Part shown: positions 19,218-28,404 of the stretch, piece by piece
How the letters are laid out: each line of letters begins with the position of its first letter
How positions within the stretch are numbered: the stretch's first letter is position 1
Assembly (NCBI RefSeq): GCF_019242955.1
Contig: NZ_CP066129.1
Location: forward strand, 2,294,001 to 2,358,000
Direction of reading: 5' to 3'
DNA length: 64,000 nucleotides
Source: Morganella morganii
GTDB taxonomy: Bacteria; Pseudomonadota; Gammaproteobacteria; Enterobacterales; Enterobacteriaceae
Program-made: the position numbers and the translations under genes
The notes under the pieces: generated by a model
What the model saw: the letters and a program-made list of their open reading frames with translations, nothing else
Databases searched by the model: none
Told to the model about the DNA's origin: nothing

Positions 19218-19401
19218 TTAATAAATACCTTTTGACCTAAGTTGCTCTCTGTATATCTCCTGGTTTTCCCGGATAGTATTTACAGTACTGTTTTTGTACG
19301 GATCGTCTTTATTTTTTTTCAGATTGCTCCGGTGGTATAGCCGTTGATGCACATCCGGATAAGGTCAGAACCATCAATATACTCACTCTTCTCTTCATCA
19401 C
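19218..19401 (-). pseudogene. Small lipoprotein gene interrupted at an A8 tract
   Basis: From GTG 19401 or ATG 19398 (AAGGA 8 nt upstream of the GTG) the frame reads MKRRVSILMVLTLSGCASTAIPPEQSEKK, a clear lipoprotein signal with lipobox LSGC, and stops at TAA 19309-19311 right after eight A residues (19312-19319 on the top strand as T8). One A fewer would give SEKNKDDPYKNSTVNTIREN and on to EIYREQLRSKGIY, stop at 19218: a whole lipoprotein of about 60 aa. The downstream part has normal coding character. It is either a phase-variable or slippage-decoded gene, a decayed gene, or a sequencing error. Confidence 0.6.
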
Positions 19402-19588
19402 TCGTTTATTCCTTTATGATAAAAAATACTACGTAAACAACCGGATATTACGCGGCAATACGTAATCTTCATATGCCTAATTTGATTTTTTTACATAACA
19501 TTCAGATTATTCTACCTTTTAAAAAAAAAGAAATACTGTAAACTTTCACACCAGCATAAATCTTAAGGTTTCCGTAAATGAGGTAAGT

Positions 19589-19933
19589 ATGTCTGTCAGT
19601 GATAAAACTGTTTATTCTGTATGTTCCAGATTAACCCTGATGGTGATGAAACTGACCGGCCTTGAGCGGGGTATTTCTGTCAATCAGTATTTTGACCGGG
19701 CAGCAGATAAATCACTCCTTCAGCGGCTGATTGAAGATAATAAAGATCTCAGTACGCCTTTTTCCGCATTGGACAAATCAAATAAGGATTGTAAAACTGA
19801 GCTGATTGAGTATCTGAATAATGAAATTCGTGCATATGCGGCTTCCGAAATAAAGGAAAACTATGCCGCACTGAAAAACGGCAATCTGCTTGTCGTTAAA
19901 ACGCTCAATTCTGTTATGCAAAAACATGCTTAA
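19589..19933 (+). CDS. Hypothetical protein, 114 aa
   Basis: MSVSDKTVYSVCSRLTLMVMKLTGLERGISVNQYF... No signal peptide and no membrane helix; the second half is helical and charged (LIEYLNNEIRAYAASEIKENYAALKNGN). GAGG lies about 6 nt before the ATG. No family recognised. It begins the AT-rich accessory stretch and may be horizontally acquired. Confidence 0.6.
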   Translation: MSVSDKTVYSVCSRLTLMVMKLTGLERGISVNQYFDRAADKSLLQRLIEDNKDLSTPFSALDKSNKDCKTELIEYLNNEIRAYAASEIKENYAALKNGNLLVVKTLNSVMQKHA

Positions 19934-20746
19934 TTTTTATCCGTTCTATGGCTGCTGCCGTAACCGGCTGTCAGCCATAACATACATCCCGGAGATACGG
20001 AAAAGTCGCCCCTGACAACCAATGACAGGTAATAGCGAATAATATGACAGGTTTTTATTATCCTTATCTGAAAAGGTTTCATTGTTGTTATAATTGTTTC
20101 GGTTTTGATATAAACAAGCGTTTAATTTCTCCTGTTTATAACGAATTATTATTTTTGATAAACAATTTCCTGATTCATACTGATGTCGCCCGGAGAGAAA
20201 AAAAGAAATTATCATCATCAACACAATGAAATAAAAGATATTTTTCGGCTATACATTGACTCATAAAAGCAAGAAAAAACAAAACATTAAGAAATTAAAC
20301 CTAAAGATATTGATGATTTCGCCGATATCTTTTCAATCACAGTCCGGATATCGGTTTTATACAGCCATGTGTCCTTTTTTGACGCATAAAGGTACGGTAA
20401 GATATCCGCAAAACCTCCTTTAGTTTTGTTTATGTAAAGATTATCGCCTATCAAAAACAATAATTTCGGTTTAAAAATTGACATATCCAATTATAATATT
20501 GATAAAAAGAATATCATCATATTGAACACCTCTTAACTTAACTCTTTTGGTGAGTATAATTACAACATTGAATAGTTATTTGTCCGATTACCCGTCTGCA
20601 CTTATATTTTATTTTACATATCAAAAGGATATCATATTCAATACATCAGACATTTCCTTTCTTATCCCGCATTCAATATCTGACTCTTTTCAGTTTTAAA
20701 TTTCACTTATTATTTATTTGTTCATTTTTATTGCAAATTTTATTTA
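19934..20746. other. AT-rich stretch without a supportable gene
   Basis: About 810 nt of strongly AT-rich DNA. Open frames exist at 19946-20224 (-), 20044-20229 (+) and 20287-20490 (-), but they overlap or lack ribosome sites and resemble no family. The last (67 aa, KPKLLFLIGDNLYINKTKGG...) is the only one with a gene-like composition and could be a remnant. Base composition suggests H-NS-silenced or foreign DNA. Confidence 0.5.
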
Positions 20747-20776
20747 TTGACAACAGTTATAAGGCTTGCCTATTAT
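20747..20776 (+). promoter_or_regulatory. Sigma-70 promoter for the first MrpJ-like gene
   Basis: TTGACA (20747-20752), 18-nt spacer, TATTAT (20771-20776). It would start transcription near 20783, giving a leader of about 85 nt before the 20869 ATG. Confidence 0.6.
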
Positions 20777-20868
20777 GCGCAATATACAGTTTGTCTCTTA
20801 CTACTGGTATCTTATATTGTAGCATTTAAAATATACATTTATCTTAATGACGTCCTGATGGTATCTTT

Positions 20869-21246
20869 ATGCACCCCGATAATTACCGCGACCTTAGCTG
20901 TCAGCACCAAATTTTTAAAAAGGAACTTCATACCGTTATAGGACAGGAAATTAAAACATTACGAAAATCAAAAGGCATCACCGGCTATGAATTAGGTTCA
21001 ATAATAAAATTATCACAACAGCAGATATCCCGTTATGAGAACGGTGACAGTGCTATTCCTCTGGATACACTAATATTAATTCTGCGGATTTTTAATATAT
21101 CTCCGGAAAAGTTCATTCACAGAGTATTATTTATATTAAACAGAGATCCTGACGCCAAGAAACTATTATCCCATATGTCAAACCATCTGAATATATATAC
21201 TGACAGCAGTTATTTGGGAACATTTGAACAATATAAACATAATTAA
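20869..21246 (+). CDS. MrpJ-like HTH regulator, first of a tandem pair
   Basis: A 125-aa Xre/Cro-type helix-turn-helix protein. The domain starts about residue 24 (IGQEIKTLRKSKGITGYELGSIIKLSQQQISRYENG) and carries SQQQISRYE, the hallmark of MrpJ and its paralogues, which in Proteus mirabilis repress flagellar genes and control fimbriae. The ribosome site is weak; a start nearer the HTH is not available. Usually these genes end fimbrial operons, yet no fimbrial gene is nearby. It is followed after 44 nt by a second copy. Confidence 0.8.
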   Translation: MHPDNYRDLSCQHQIFKKELHTVIGQEIKTLRKSKGITGYELGSIIKLSQQQISRYENGDSAIPLDTLILILRIFNISPEKFIHRVLFILNRDPDAKKLLSHMSNHLNIYTDSSYLGTFEQYKHN

Positions 21247-21290
21247 TAAATTTATCACTACACACAGCATTTTATTTAAGGGCATATCGT

Positions 21291-21632
21291 ATGGATGAGA
21301 GAGAAATCAGTCTCTTTATCGGCCAGCAAATTATGAAGCGGAGAAAATCATCAGGTCTTTCCGGTAAAGCACTGGCCGAATTATTAGGGTTAAGTCAGCA
21401 GCAGATATCCCGTTATGAACAGGGTGTGACCAATATAAGAGCAAGCACACTGTTACAGCTTTCTTTTTTATTTAATGTCGATGTAAAAAGCTTTTTTATT
21501 GACTGCATCGAAAATAATAACAAACTCAGGAAACTTAATTATAAAGAGAAAAAGAGTTGTGAAACTGACTACGACATCATCACAATTGATATGAAGAACA
21601 GAAACAGAGGTAAAAACCGCAGCAAAAAATAA
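21291..21632 (+). CDS. MrpJ-like HTH regulator, second of a tandem pair
   Basis: A 113-aa paralogue of the preceding protein: IGQQIMKRRKSSGLSGKALAELLGLSQQQISRYEQG has the same recognition helix. The C-terminal tail is Lys/Asn/Arg-rich (MKNRNRGKNRSKK) and might aid DNA binding. Same direction, 44-nt gap, so probably one transcript. Two adjacent copies that differ outside the HTH suggest duplication followed by divergence. Confidence 0.8.
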   Translation: MDEREISLFIGQQIMKRRKSSGLSGKALAELLGLSQQQISRYEQGVTNIRASTLLQLSFLFNVDVKSFFIDCIENNNKLRKLNYKEKKSCETDYDIITIDMKNRNRGKNRSKK

Positions 21633-21649
21633 TAACATCAGTCACAATC

Positions 21650-21705
21650 AACAGCCCGTCCCCGTCATCCCGGATCATTCCGTTCCGGGCTGTCATCCTT
21701 TTTAA
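21650..21705 (+). terminator. Possible terminator after the MrpJ-like pair
   Basis: ACAGCCCG pairs with CGGGCTGT about 35 nt later, with a smaller CGGA/TCCG pairing inside, followed by TCCTTTTT. The long loop lowers confidence. Confidence 0.45.
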
Positions 21706-21819
21706 TCCATACGTATCCGAATCCCCCGTCCTTCTGCTATCATTGCGTCCTTATTTCAGATTTCCGTTGCCGTGCAGCCTGACACAGGCATCAGCCAAAC
21801 CCGTTAAGAACAGTAAGAC

Positions 21820-22746
21820 ATGAATACACCGAAAGAACAGTACAACATCAATAAGTTGCAAAAGCGTCTGCGCAGCCATACCGGCAAAGCGATCGCAGAT
21901 TTTAATATGATTGAGGACGGCGACCGGATTATGGTTTGTCTGTCCGGCGGTAAAGACAGCTATACCCTGCTTTCCATTCTGCAGAGCCTGCAACAGAGTG
22001 CGCCAATCCGTTTTTCCCTGATTGCAGTGAATCTCGATCAGAAACAACCGGGCTTTCCGGAGCATATTTTGCCGGAATACCTGGAAAAACTGGGCGTTGA
22101 ATACAAAATCGTGGAAGAAAATACCTACGGGATTGTGAAAGAAAAAATTCCGGAGGGGAAAACCACCTGTTCTCTCTGCTCCCGTCTGCGCCGCGGTATT
22201 CTGTACCGCACCGCGACTGAGCTCGGTGCAACCAAAATCGCGCTCGGTCATCATCGTGACGATATTTTGCAAACCCTGTTCCTGAACATGTTTTACGGCG
22301 GAAAACTCAAAGGTATGCCGCCTAAGCTGATGAGTGACGACGGTAAACACGTGGTGATCCGCCCGCTGGCCTATTGCCGCGAGAAAGATATTGAGCGTTT
22401 TGCCGAAGCTAAAGGCTTCCCGATCATTCCGTGTAACCTGTGCGGCTCTCAGCCGAACCTTCAGCGCCAGGTGATCAAAGATCTGCTGCGCGACTGGGAC
22501 AAACGCTATCCCGGCCGGATTGAAACCATGTTCCGCGCCACACAAAATGTCGTACCATCCCATTTATGTGACACTGAATTATTCGATTTTAAATCTATCC
22601 ATCACGGCAGTGAGGTCGTTGACGGTGGTGATCTTGCGTTTGACCGCGAAACACTGCCTGTTCAGCCGGTATGGGAAGATGAGGATGACGACAGCGAAGG
22701 TCCGGATTTTACAGAATTACGTCTGGATGTGACGGAAGTAAAATAA
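21820..22746 (+). CDS. ttcA: tRNA 2-thiocytidine(32) synthetase TtcA
   Basis: A 308-aa PP-loop ATPase that thiolates C32 of certain tRNAs with a [4Fe-4S] cluster. PP-loop SGGKDS at residues 42-47; cluster cysteines at C117/C120 ([12 protein letters not shown]) and C205 (CNLCGSQ). The N-terminus [18 protein letters not shown] is typical. Convergent with zntB, as in E. coli. A 7-bp hairpin (CGCCCTG / CAGGGCG, 22792-22809) downstream may act as its terminator but lacks a T-run. Confidence 0.95.
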   Translation: MNTPKEQYNINKLQKRLRSHTGKAIADFNMIEDGDRIMVCLSGGKDSYTLLSILQSLQQSAPIRFSLIAVNLDQKQPGFPEHILPEYLEKLGVEYKIVEENTYGIVKEKIPEGKTTCSLCSRLRRGILYRTATELGATKIALGHHRDDILQTLFLNMFYGGKLKGMPPKLMSDDGKHVVIRPLAYCREKDIERFAEAKGFPIIPCNLCGSQPNLQRQVIKDLLRDWDKRYPGRIETMFRATQNVVPSHLCDTELFDFKSIHHGSEVVDGGDLAFDRETLPVQPVWEDEDDDSEGPDFTELRLDVTEVK

Positions 22747-22833
22747 ACGCCCCGTCATACTGCCGCGCCACGGAGGGTGCGGCCTGAATATCGCCCTGTC
22801 AGCAGGGCGCATTTGCATCTGTGTTTTTCAGGC

Positions 22834-22863
22834 AAAAAAAAACCGATGTATAAAATACACCGG
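22834..22863 (-). terminator. zntB terminator (leftward)
   Basis: Read on the bottom strand: CCGGTGTAT, short TTT loop, ATACATCGG, then nine T. The rest of the 22747-23042 gap shows no gene. Confidence 0.8.
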
Positions 22864-23042
22864 CATGATAATGGTCAATATTCTGTATAAGAACTCAATA
22901 TGAGAAAAACTACAATTATGGAGCACAACGTTCATCGCTCAACGTTGTATTCACCTGCGGGAGTAATAGTGCCCTAACCGGGCGCGCCGTTTCTTGATAT
23001 ATCTCAAGTCCGGTACGTAAAATCATATAAAAATACACGTTT

Positions 23043-24026
23043 TTACAACCAGTTACTCTTACGTAACCACCAGGCAACAAATCCGATAACACCCGCCAGT
23101 CCCACGCAGAACAAACTGAAAGCAAACGGAAAATCCCCGCCCGGGATACCGCCGAGGTTAACCCCGAACAGTCCGGTCAGAAACGTCGTCGGCAGAAATA
23201 CCATCGCCAGCAGCGACATGGTGTAGGTACGGCGGTTCATGGCATCCGCCATCATATTGGTGATTTCATCCGAGATAACCGATGTCCGCGCGATACAGGA
23301 GTCGATATCGTCAATAATCCGCCCCAGCCGGTCACTGACATCCGTCAGCTGATGTCTGTCCTGTTCTGAAAGCCAGGTATAACGCTCAGAGGCCAGCCGT
23401 GAAAACACATCACGCTGCGGCGCCATGTAGCGGCGCAATATAATCAGCTGTTTGCGCAGCAGGGCCAGTTCACCGCGTGCCGGAATATGCTGATCGAGTA
23501 TCGCATCTTCCATATCAATCAGGGTATCGTGCAGATCTTCAATAAAATCCGCCACTTCATCCGTGATACAAAATGCCGCTTCCGCCAGCCATTCACCGGT
23601 ATTTTTTACCCCTTCCCCGTTCTGTAAATCGTCCTGAATCGTCTGGATGGAGTGCACTTTACGGTGGCGGGTGGAAATAATATAACTGCCGCAAATCCAG
23701 ATACGGAATGCCACCAGCTGGTCAGGCCGGTCACCGTCATTGTTGTTGATGGTTTGCAGGGTAATTAATGCACCCTCACCAATACGGAGTGTCCTGGGGC
23801 GGATAACATTGTTTGTCAGCCCGTCACGCGCCTGCGGCGGCAGCAGTTCCGTTTCACGCAGCCAGCGCTGGTTATCCGCGGATAAATAGTCCAGATGCAG
23901 CCACACCGGTTCTTTTATCCCGGCAACGGCGTTGACATCCACCGGCGTGCAACCGCCCTCTCCGTCAAACTGTACCCGGCAGATGGGATCTGTTCCCTGA
24001 AAAGCAGAACCGTACAAAGCGCCCAT
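23043..24026 (-). CDS. zntB: Zinc transporter ZntB (CorA family)
   Basis: A 327-aa 2-TM-GxN protein, the same length as E. coli ZntB. A large cytoplasmic funnel domain precedes two C-terminal membrane helices; the signature GVN lies between them (TTFLTGLFGVNLGGIPGG). The N-terminal pieces WLHLDYLSADNQRWL and ALITLQTINNNDGDRPDQLV match. It moves Zn2+ across the inner membrane as a pentamer. Single-gene unit with its own terminator. Confidence 0.95.
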   Translation of the reverse strand: MGALYGSAFQGTDPICRVQFDGEGGCTPVDVNAVAGIKEPVWLHLDYLSADNQRWLRETELLPPQARDGLTNNVIRPRTLRIGEGALITLQTINNNDGDRPDQLVAFRIWICGSYIISTRHRKVHSIQTIQDDLQNGEGVKNTGEWLAEAAFCITDEVADFIEDLHDTLIDMEDAILDQHIPARGELALLRKQLIILRRYMAPQRDVFSRLASERYTWLSEQDRHQLTDVSDRLGRIIDDIDSCIARTSVISDEITNMMADAMNRRTYTMSLLAMVFLPTTFLTGLFGVNLGGIPGGDFPFAFSLFCVGLAGVIGFVAWWLRKSNWL

Positions 24027-24111
24027 GCGTCCTCCCCGTTGTTCATAAAACAGCTGATGAGTGTGTTCAGCCGGAGTCTGCCGCGTTCAGCAGCAGGCTC
24101 CGGAAGCAGGC

Positions 24112-25746
24112 TTAGTGTCTGATGATATAGAGATTATGGCTGTATGCCACATCTTCCGGATTATTGACCGGATATCCTTTCAGCCACGGTTTGATAAGAC
24201 GGCCGTTGGTGTACTGATAGATCGGCGCTATCGGCATATCTTCCGCCAGCAGTTTTTCGGCGTCGTTATAATCCGTATTACGTGCGTTATCATCCGTTTC
24301 CAGCGCCGCCGTTTTCAGCAGAGCATCATATTTTTCATTATGATACTGCGCGATATTACCGCTGTGTGTGCTGGTCAGCAGAGACAGAAACGTTGACGGT
24401 TCGTTATAGTCCCCGACCCAGGAGGCGCGGATCACGTCAAAATTACCGGTATTGCGGCTGTCGATATACGTTTTCCATTCCTGGTTAACCAGTTTCACTT
24501 CCGCGCCCAGTTTTTTCTTCCACATCGACCCGACTGCAATCGCAATTTTCTGATGATTTTCTGAGCTGTTATACAGCAGGGATAATTTCAGCGGATTATG
24601 CGGGCCGTAACCGGCGGCGGCCAGCAGGGTTTTCGCCTGGCTGTCGAGTTCATCCTGTGTGAATTTCTGGTACAGACCCGGCTCCGGTGTAAATCCGGCA
24701 GTGACATCCGGCGTAAAATGCCAGGCCGGTTTTTCACCGGTGCCAAGCACTTTCTCCGCGATCACCGCACGGTCAATAGTCATGGAGAGTGCCTGCCGCA
24801 CACGCGGGTCATTCGTCGGTGCGCGCTGCGTGTTAAAGGCGTAATAATAGGTACCGAGCTGATCCGGAATATAAATCTGATCGGGGATCGCCTTTTTCAG
24901 TTTCTGATACTGATTTTTCGGGAACGATTCCGTGATGTCCAGATCATTGGCCAGATAGCGCTTGGTGGCCTGAGATTCATGGTTAATCGGCACAAAGGTG
25001 ACCGATGTCAGTACTGTGTGTTTGTGATCCCAGTAATGCTTATTGGGTGTCAGGACAATTTTTTCATTCACCACACGGTCATGCAGAACAAACGCGCCGT
25101 TACCGACCAGATGCCCGGTGCGGATCCAGTTATCACCGTATTTCTCCACCGTGGCGCGATGTACCGGGAAAAGGCTGAAATTCGCCGCTAAGTTCGGAAA
25201 ATACGGCACAGGGCGATCTAACGTAACCCGCAGTGTCCGGGCATCAGCCGCTTCCACGCCGAGAGCTTCCGGCTGCATTTTGCCGTCGATAATCGCCTGT
25301 GAATTTTTAATCCCGGCCAGCGGTGCAAACCAGGCAAATGTCGAAAGGTTCTCCGGGTTCACCAGCCGCTGCCAGCTGTAAACAAAGTCCTGTGCCGTTA
25401 CCGGTGAGCCGTCTGACCAGCGGGCATCGTCACGCAGGCGGAATGTCCATACCTGGTTATTGCGGGTTTCCCACGAAAGCGCGACACCGGGCACCGGTTT
25501 ACCGTCCGCTCCCTGACTGGTCAGCCCTTCGAATAAATCGCGCAGAATCTGAGCCTCGGTCAGTCCGACTGCTTTAATCGGGTCCAGAGATGCGGGTTCA
25601 TCTTTCAGATGACGATAAACAGATTGTTCTTTTGCCAGCTGTGTTCCTGCGGGGATCTCCGCCGCTGTTGCACAAAACAGAGAAGAAAAAGTGAAAAACG
25701 TTCCGGCAAGAAGTGCGGAACGGGAAAATTTTGCCGGCCTGAGCAT
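24112..25746 (-). CDS. mppA: Periplasmic peptide-binding protein, MppA/OppA type
   Basis: A 544-aa cluster-C solute-binding protein with a signal peptide ending in CATAAE. Family marks: VYRHLKDEPASLDPIKAVG, LFEGLTSQGADGKPVPGVA, YVYSW-type SPVTAQDFVYSWQRLVNPE, and TYYYAFNTQRAPTNDPRVRQALSM. OppA and MppA both fit; there is no opp permease beside it, and in E. coli the orphan mppA lies in this same chromosomal neighbourhood (between tpx/tyrR and zntB), so murein tripeptide-binding MppA is the better guess. It would work with OppBCDF encoded elsewhere. Confidence 0.7.
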   Translation of the reverse strand: MLRPAKFSRSALLAGTFFTFSSLFCATAAEIPAGTQLAKEQSVYRHLKDEPASLDPIKAVGLTEAQILRDLFEGLTSQGADGKPVPGVALSWETRNNQVWTFRLRDDARWSDGSPVTAQDFVYSWQRLVNPENLSTFAWFAPLAGIKNSQAIIDGKMQPEALGVEAADARTLRVTLDRPVPYFPNLAANFSLFPVHRATVEKYGDNWIRTGHLVGNGAFVLHDRVVNEKIVLTPNKHYWDHKHTVLTSVTFVPINHESQATKRYLANDLDITESFPKNQYQKLKKAIPDQIYIPDQLGTYYYAFNTQRAPTNDPRVRQALSMTIDRAVIAEKVLGTGEKPAWHFTPDVTAGFTPEPGLYQKFTQDELDSQAKTLLAAAGYGPHNPLKLSLLYNSSENHQKIAIAVGSMWKKKLGAEVKLVNQEWKTYIDSRNTGNFDVIRASWVGDYNEPSTFLSLLTSTHSGNIAQYHNEKYDALLKTAALETDDNARNTDYNDAEKLLAEDMPIAPIYQYTNGRLIKPWLKGYPVNNPEDVAYSHNLYIIRH

Positions 25747-25908
25747 AACGGACGCCTTGTATTAAAAATGGTAAACCGATAGATTATCTGATGATTACCG
25801 AAACACAACAACCGGATATTACATTTTAATTAACGATATCCGGTGAGAATACACCTGCAAGGTATTTTTGATACCAACAATTATGAGCCCGTTCAGAGGA
25901 TGATAAAA

Positions 25909-26412
25909 ATGACACAAACTGTAAAACTTCAGGGTAATGATGTTCTGGTTTACGGCGCACTTCCGCGTGCCGGTGAGAAAGCCGTACCATTCAAATTAGT
26001 CGCTAATGATCTGTCAGATGTCCAGCTCACCAAATTCGCCGGAAAGCGTAAGATCCTCAATATTTTCCCGAGTGTGGACACCGGTGTCTGCGCCACGTCT
26101 GTGCGCAAATTTAATGAAACTGCCGCAAAACTTTCCAATACCGTGGTGTTATGTATTTCCGCGGATCTGCCGTTTGCTCAGTCCCGCTTCTGCGGCGCGG
26201 AAGGTATTGAGAATGTGGTGATGCTCTCCACCCTGCGTGACCCGGAATTCCGTGAGAATTACGGCGTCGGTATCGGCAGCGGCCCGCTGGCCGGTCTGTG
26301 TGCCCGTGCGGTGATCGTGCTGGATGAAAACGACACTGTGATCTACAGCCAGCTGGTTGGTGAAATTACAGAAGAGCCGGATTATGACAGCGCGCTGAAT
26401 GCACTGAAATAA
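25909..26412 (+). CDS. tpx: Thiol peroxidase Tpx
   Basis: A 167-aa atypical 2-Cys peroxiredoxin. Peroxidatic cysteine C61 ([14 protein letters not shown]) and resolving C95 (QSRFCGAEG) are at the E. coli positions. The start at 25909 follows GAGG by 8 nt; the open frame runs further upstream without support. It reduces alkyl hydroperoxides and H2O2 with thioredoxin. Convergent with tyrR, the same tpx-tyrR adjacency as E. coli. Confidence 0.97.
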   Translation: MTQTVKLQGNDVLVYGALPRAGEKAVPFKLVANDLSDVQLTKFAGKRKILNIFPSVDTGVCATSVRKFNETAAKLSNTVVLCISADLPFAQSRFCGAEGIENVVMLSTLRDPEFRENYGVGIGSGPLAGLCARAVIVLDENDTVIYSQLVGEITEEPDYDSALNALK

Positions 26413-26431
26413 GTTACCCGTATCTGTAAAA

Positions 26432-26468
26432 AACCCCGCTGCCGGTGACGGCCGCGGGGTTATTTTTT
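26432..26468. terminator. tpx / tyrR shared terminator
   Basis: Stem AACCCCGC / GCGGGGTT with an inner GCCG-GTGA-CGGC hairpin, then ATTTTTT; A-rich on the left side, so it can serve both directions. Confidence 0.85.
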
Positions 26469-26482
26469 ATTGCGGGAGTGAA

Positions 26483-28069
26483 TTATTCCTCTTCACCCTC
26501 ATCCTCTTTTGCCGCACCGCGCCGCTGGCTCAGCCCGTATTCACGCAGCTTGTTGGCGATAGCGGTATGTGAGACATTCAGACGTTTCGCCAGTTTGCGT
26601 GTACTCGGATAGTGACGGTAAAGCCGTGTCAGTACAGAGCATTCAAACCGTTTGGTGATATCATCCAGCGACCCGCTGAGAATATCCTCACTGAAACCAA
26701 TTTCTGCTTCCAGCTCCGGCAGAACGATATCCTGCGGACGCAGCAGTGCGCCTTCCAGTGAAGAGAGTGCCTGATAAATCACATTACGCAGCTGGCGGAC
26801 GTTGCCCGGCCAGTGATAGGCACAGAGAAATTGTCCCAGTTCCGGTGCAAGACGCGGCTCCTCACAACCCTGCTCCTCAGAGAAACGCTTCACGAAATCA
26901 CGGGTCAGCGGCAGGATATCTTCCTGATGCTCACGCAGCGGCGGAATGGTCAGCGTCAGCACATTGAGGCGGTAATAGAGATCCTCACGGAACTTGCCTT
27001 CTTTTACCAGTTCCAGCAGATTTTTCTGGGTCGCACAGATAACCCGGACATCCACTTTGACTTCATGCTCTTCCCCGACACGGCGGAATGTACCGTCATT
27101 CAGGAAACGCAGCAGTTTGATCTGCATCTGCGGAGACATTTCCGCGATTTCATCCAGCAGGACGGTCCCGCCGTTGGCCTGCTCAAAAAAGCCCTTTTTC
27201 GGTTCCGTACTGTTGGCATAAGCACCGGCGGCATAACCGAACAGCTCGGTTTCCACCACATCATCCGGCATCGAGGCACAGTTCAGCCCGAGAAACGGCT
27301 GATTGCCGCGCACGCTGTAGAGATGACAGGCTTTGGCAAACACATCTTTCCCGGTACCGGTTTCGCCGACCAGCAGCAGCGGGGAGTCCATTTTTGCCAT
27401 GCGCTGCGCCTGTTCAACCACGTGGCGCATTTTGGCGCTTTTCGCCACCAGATCATCAAAACTGCCGGAATGCATCACCTGCATACGGCGTTTCTGCCCG
27501 CTGACACTCTCACTGACCGTGCGCAGCAGCACAACCGCACCGATCGTGGCAGAGGCATCATCTTTCTCATCAAAGTTAATCGGCGTCACACTCAGCGTGT
27601 AAGAACGCCCCTTGAGGCTGATGGTTTCTTTGTACGGCGCGGGTTCATCATCCTCAATCCAGCGGGTGAAGTTGAACTGGCTGAAATAATAGGTGATGTT
27701 ACGCTGGCGGATGCGCTCTTCAGTGGTGGCAAACAGGGAGAGTGCCGCGCTGTTGGCCAGTTCGATATTCCCGCGCAGATCGAGGGATAAAATCGGGTCT
27801 TCCAGAGATTCGAGTAATGCCCACATCGCGCGCTGTTCGCGCTCAGACGGCATAAAGTGAACAGTTCTGACATCCACCACGCCCGGAATCCGGCGGATCT
27901 CAGCCATCAGGGACTGAAACACAGAAAAATCTATCTGCATAAAATTGAGGTATATCCGGCCGTTACGGGCAATTTCAATACCCTTGAGGTCGATATTTTG
28001 CAATACCAGCAGATCCAATAACTCCCGCGTCAGTCCGATTCGGTCCTGGCAAATTACTTCCAATCGCAT
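26483..28069 (-). CDS. tyrR: Aromatic amino acid regulator TyrR
   Basis: A 528-aa regulator of aromatic amino acid synthesis and transport. Domains in order: N-terminal ACT (MRLEVICQDRIGLTRELLDL), PAS, a central AAA+ domain (GETGTGKD Walker A; ANGGTVLLDEIAEM Walker B), and a C-terminal Fis-type HTH (STRKLAKRLNVSHTAIANKLREYGLSQ). The canonical GAFTGA of sigma-54 activators is changed (ELFGYAAGAYANSTEP), as expected for TyrR, which works with sigma-70. Final residues are acidic (KEDEGEEE), longer than in E. coli. Confidence 0.96.
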   Translation of the reverse strand: MRLEVICQDRIGLTRELLDLLVLQNIDLKGIEIARNGRIYLNFMQIDFSVFQSLMAEIRRIPGVVDVRTVHFMPSEREQRAMWALLESLEDPILSLDLRGNIELANSAALSLFATTEERIRQRNITYYFSQFNFTRWIEDDEPAPYKETISLKGRSYTLSVTPINFDEKDDASATIGAVVLLRTVSESVSGQKRRMQVMHSGSFDDLVAKSAKMRHVVEQAQRMAKMDSPLLLVGETGTGKDVFAKACHLYSVRGNQPFLGLNCASMPDDVVETELFGYAAGAYANSTEPKKGFFEQANGGTVLLDEIAEMSPQMQIKLLRFLNDGTFRRVGEEHEVKVDVRVICATQKNLLELVKEGKFREDLYYRLNVLTLTIPPLREHQEDILPLTRDFVKRFSEEQGCEEPRLAPELGQFLCAYHWPGNVRQLRNVIYQALSSLEGALLRPQDIVLPELEAEIGFSEDILSGSLDDITKRFECSVLTRLYRHYPSTRKLAKRLNVSHTAIANKLREYGLSQRRGAAKEDEGEEE

Positions 28070-28404
28070 CGTTACGATCCTATTTACACTTAAGTTATTA
28101 TTTTCCCGTTAATTGAAACTGATTTTACGGTATAAAATGAAAACTGTCACGATTTGTTGACACAATAAATGCGTTCCTGCGGTGTTTATCCACAGTTCCG
28201 TGTGAAAAGGCAATGAAAGTACAGATATGTCAGTCGGTTAATGACGTTTTATTCAGCGCGGACGGCAAACCGCGCCGGAGAGGTGGTACGGTGACACGTT
28301 GGGAGCATAGCGGGATTGTTGTGAAAAAAACAGTGACGTGACAGAGATTTCTGCATAAAAAAGCCGGATGACATCACAAAATGCACATCCGGCCGGGTTA
28401 TCGG
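28070..28404. other. tyrR upstream region and ycjF terminator
   Basis: About 335 nt without a gene. The right end holds the leftward terminator of the psp-ycj operon: on the bottom strand GCCGGATG, 15-nt loop, CATCCGGC, then TTTTTT (28357-28393). The left part must contain the tyrR promoter. A TGTAAA half-site close to the tyrR start recalls a TyrR box, but no full TGTAAA-N6-TTTACA is present. Confidence 0.7.

Noticed and set aside
19946..20490. Open frames at 19946-20224, 20044-20229 and 20287-20490
   Set aside because: Overlapping on opposite strands or without ribosome sites, AT-driven, and no family resemblance.
20747..20941. Open frame of 64 aa with hydrophobic N-terminus
   Set aside because: Its TTG start is the -35 hexamer of a good promoter, it has no ribosome site, and it overlaps the first MrpJ-like gene.
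28070..28140. TyrR box in the tyrR promoter
   Set aside because: Only a TGTAAA half-site is visible; the second half at correct spacing does not match.
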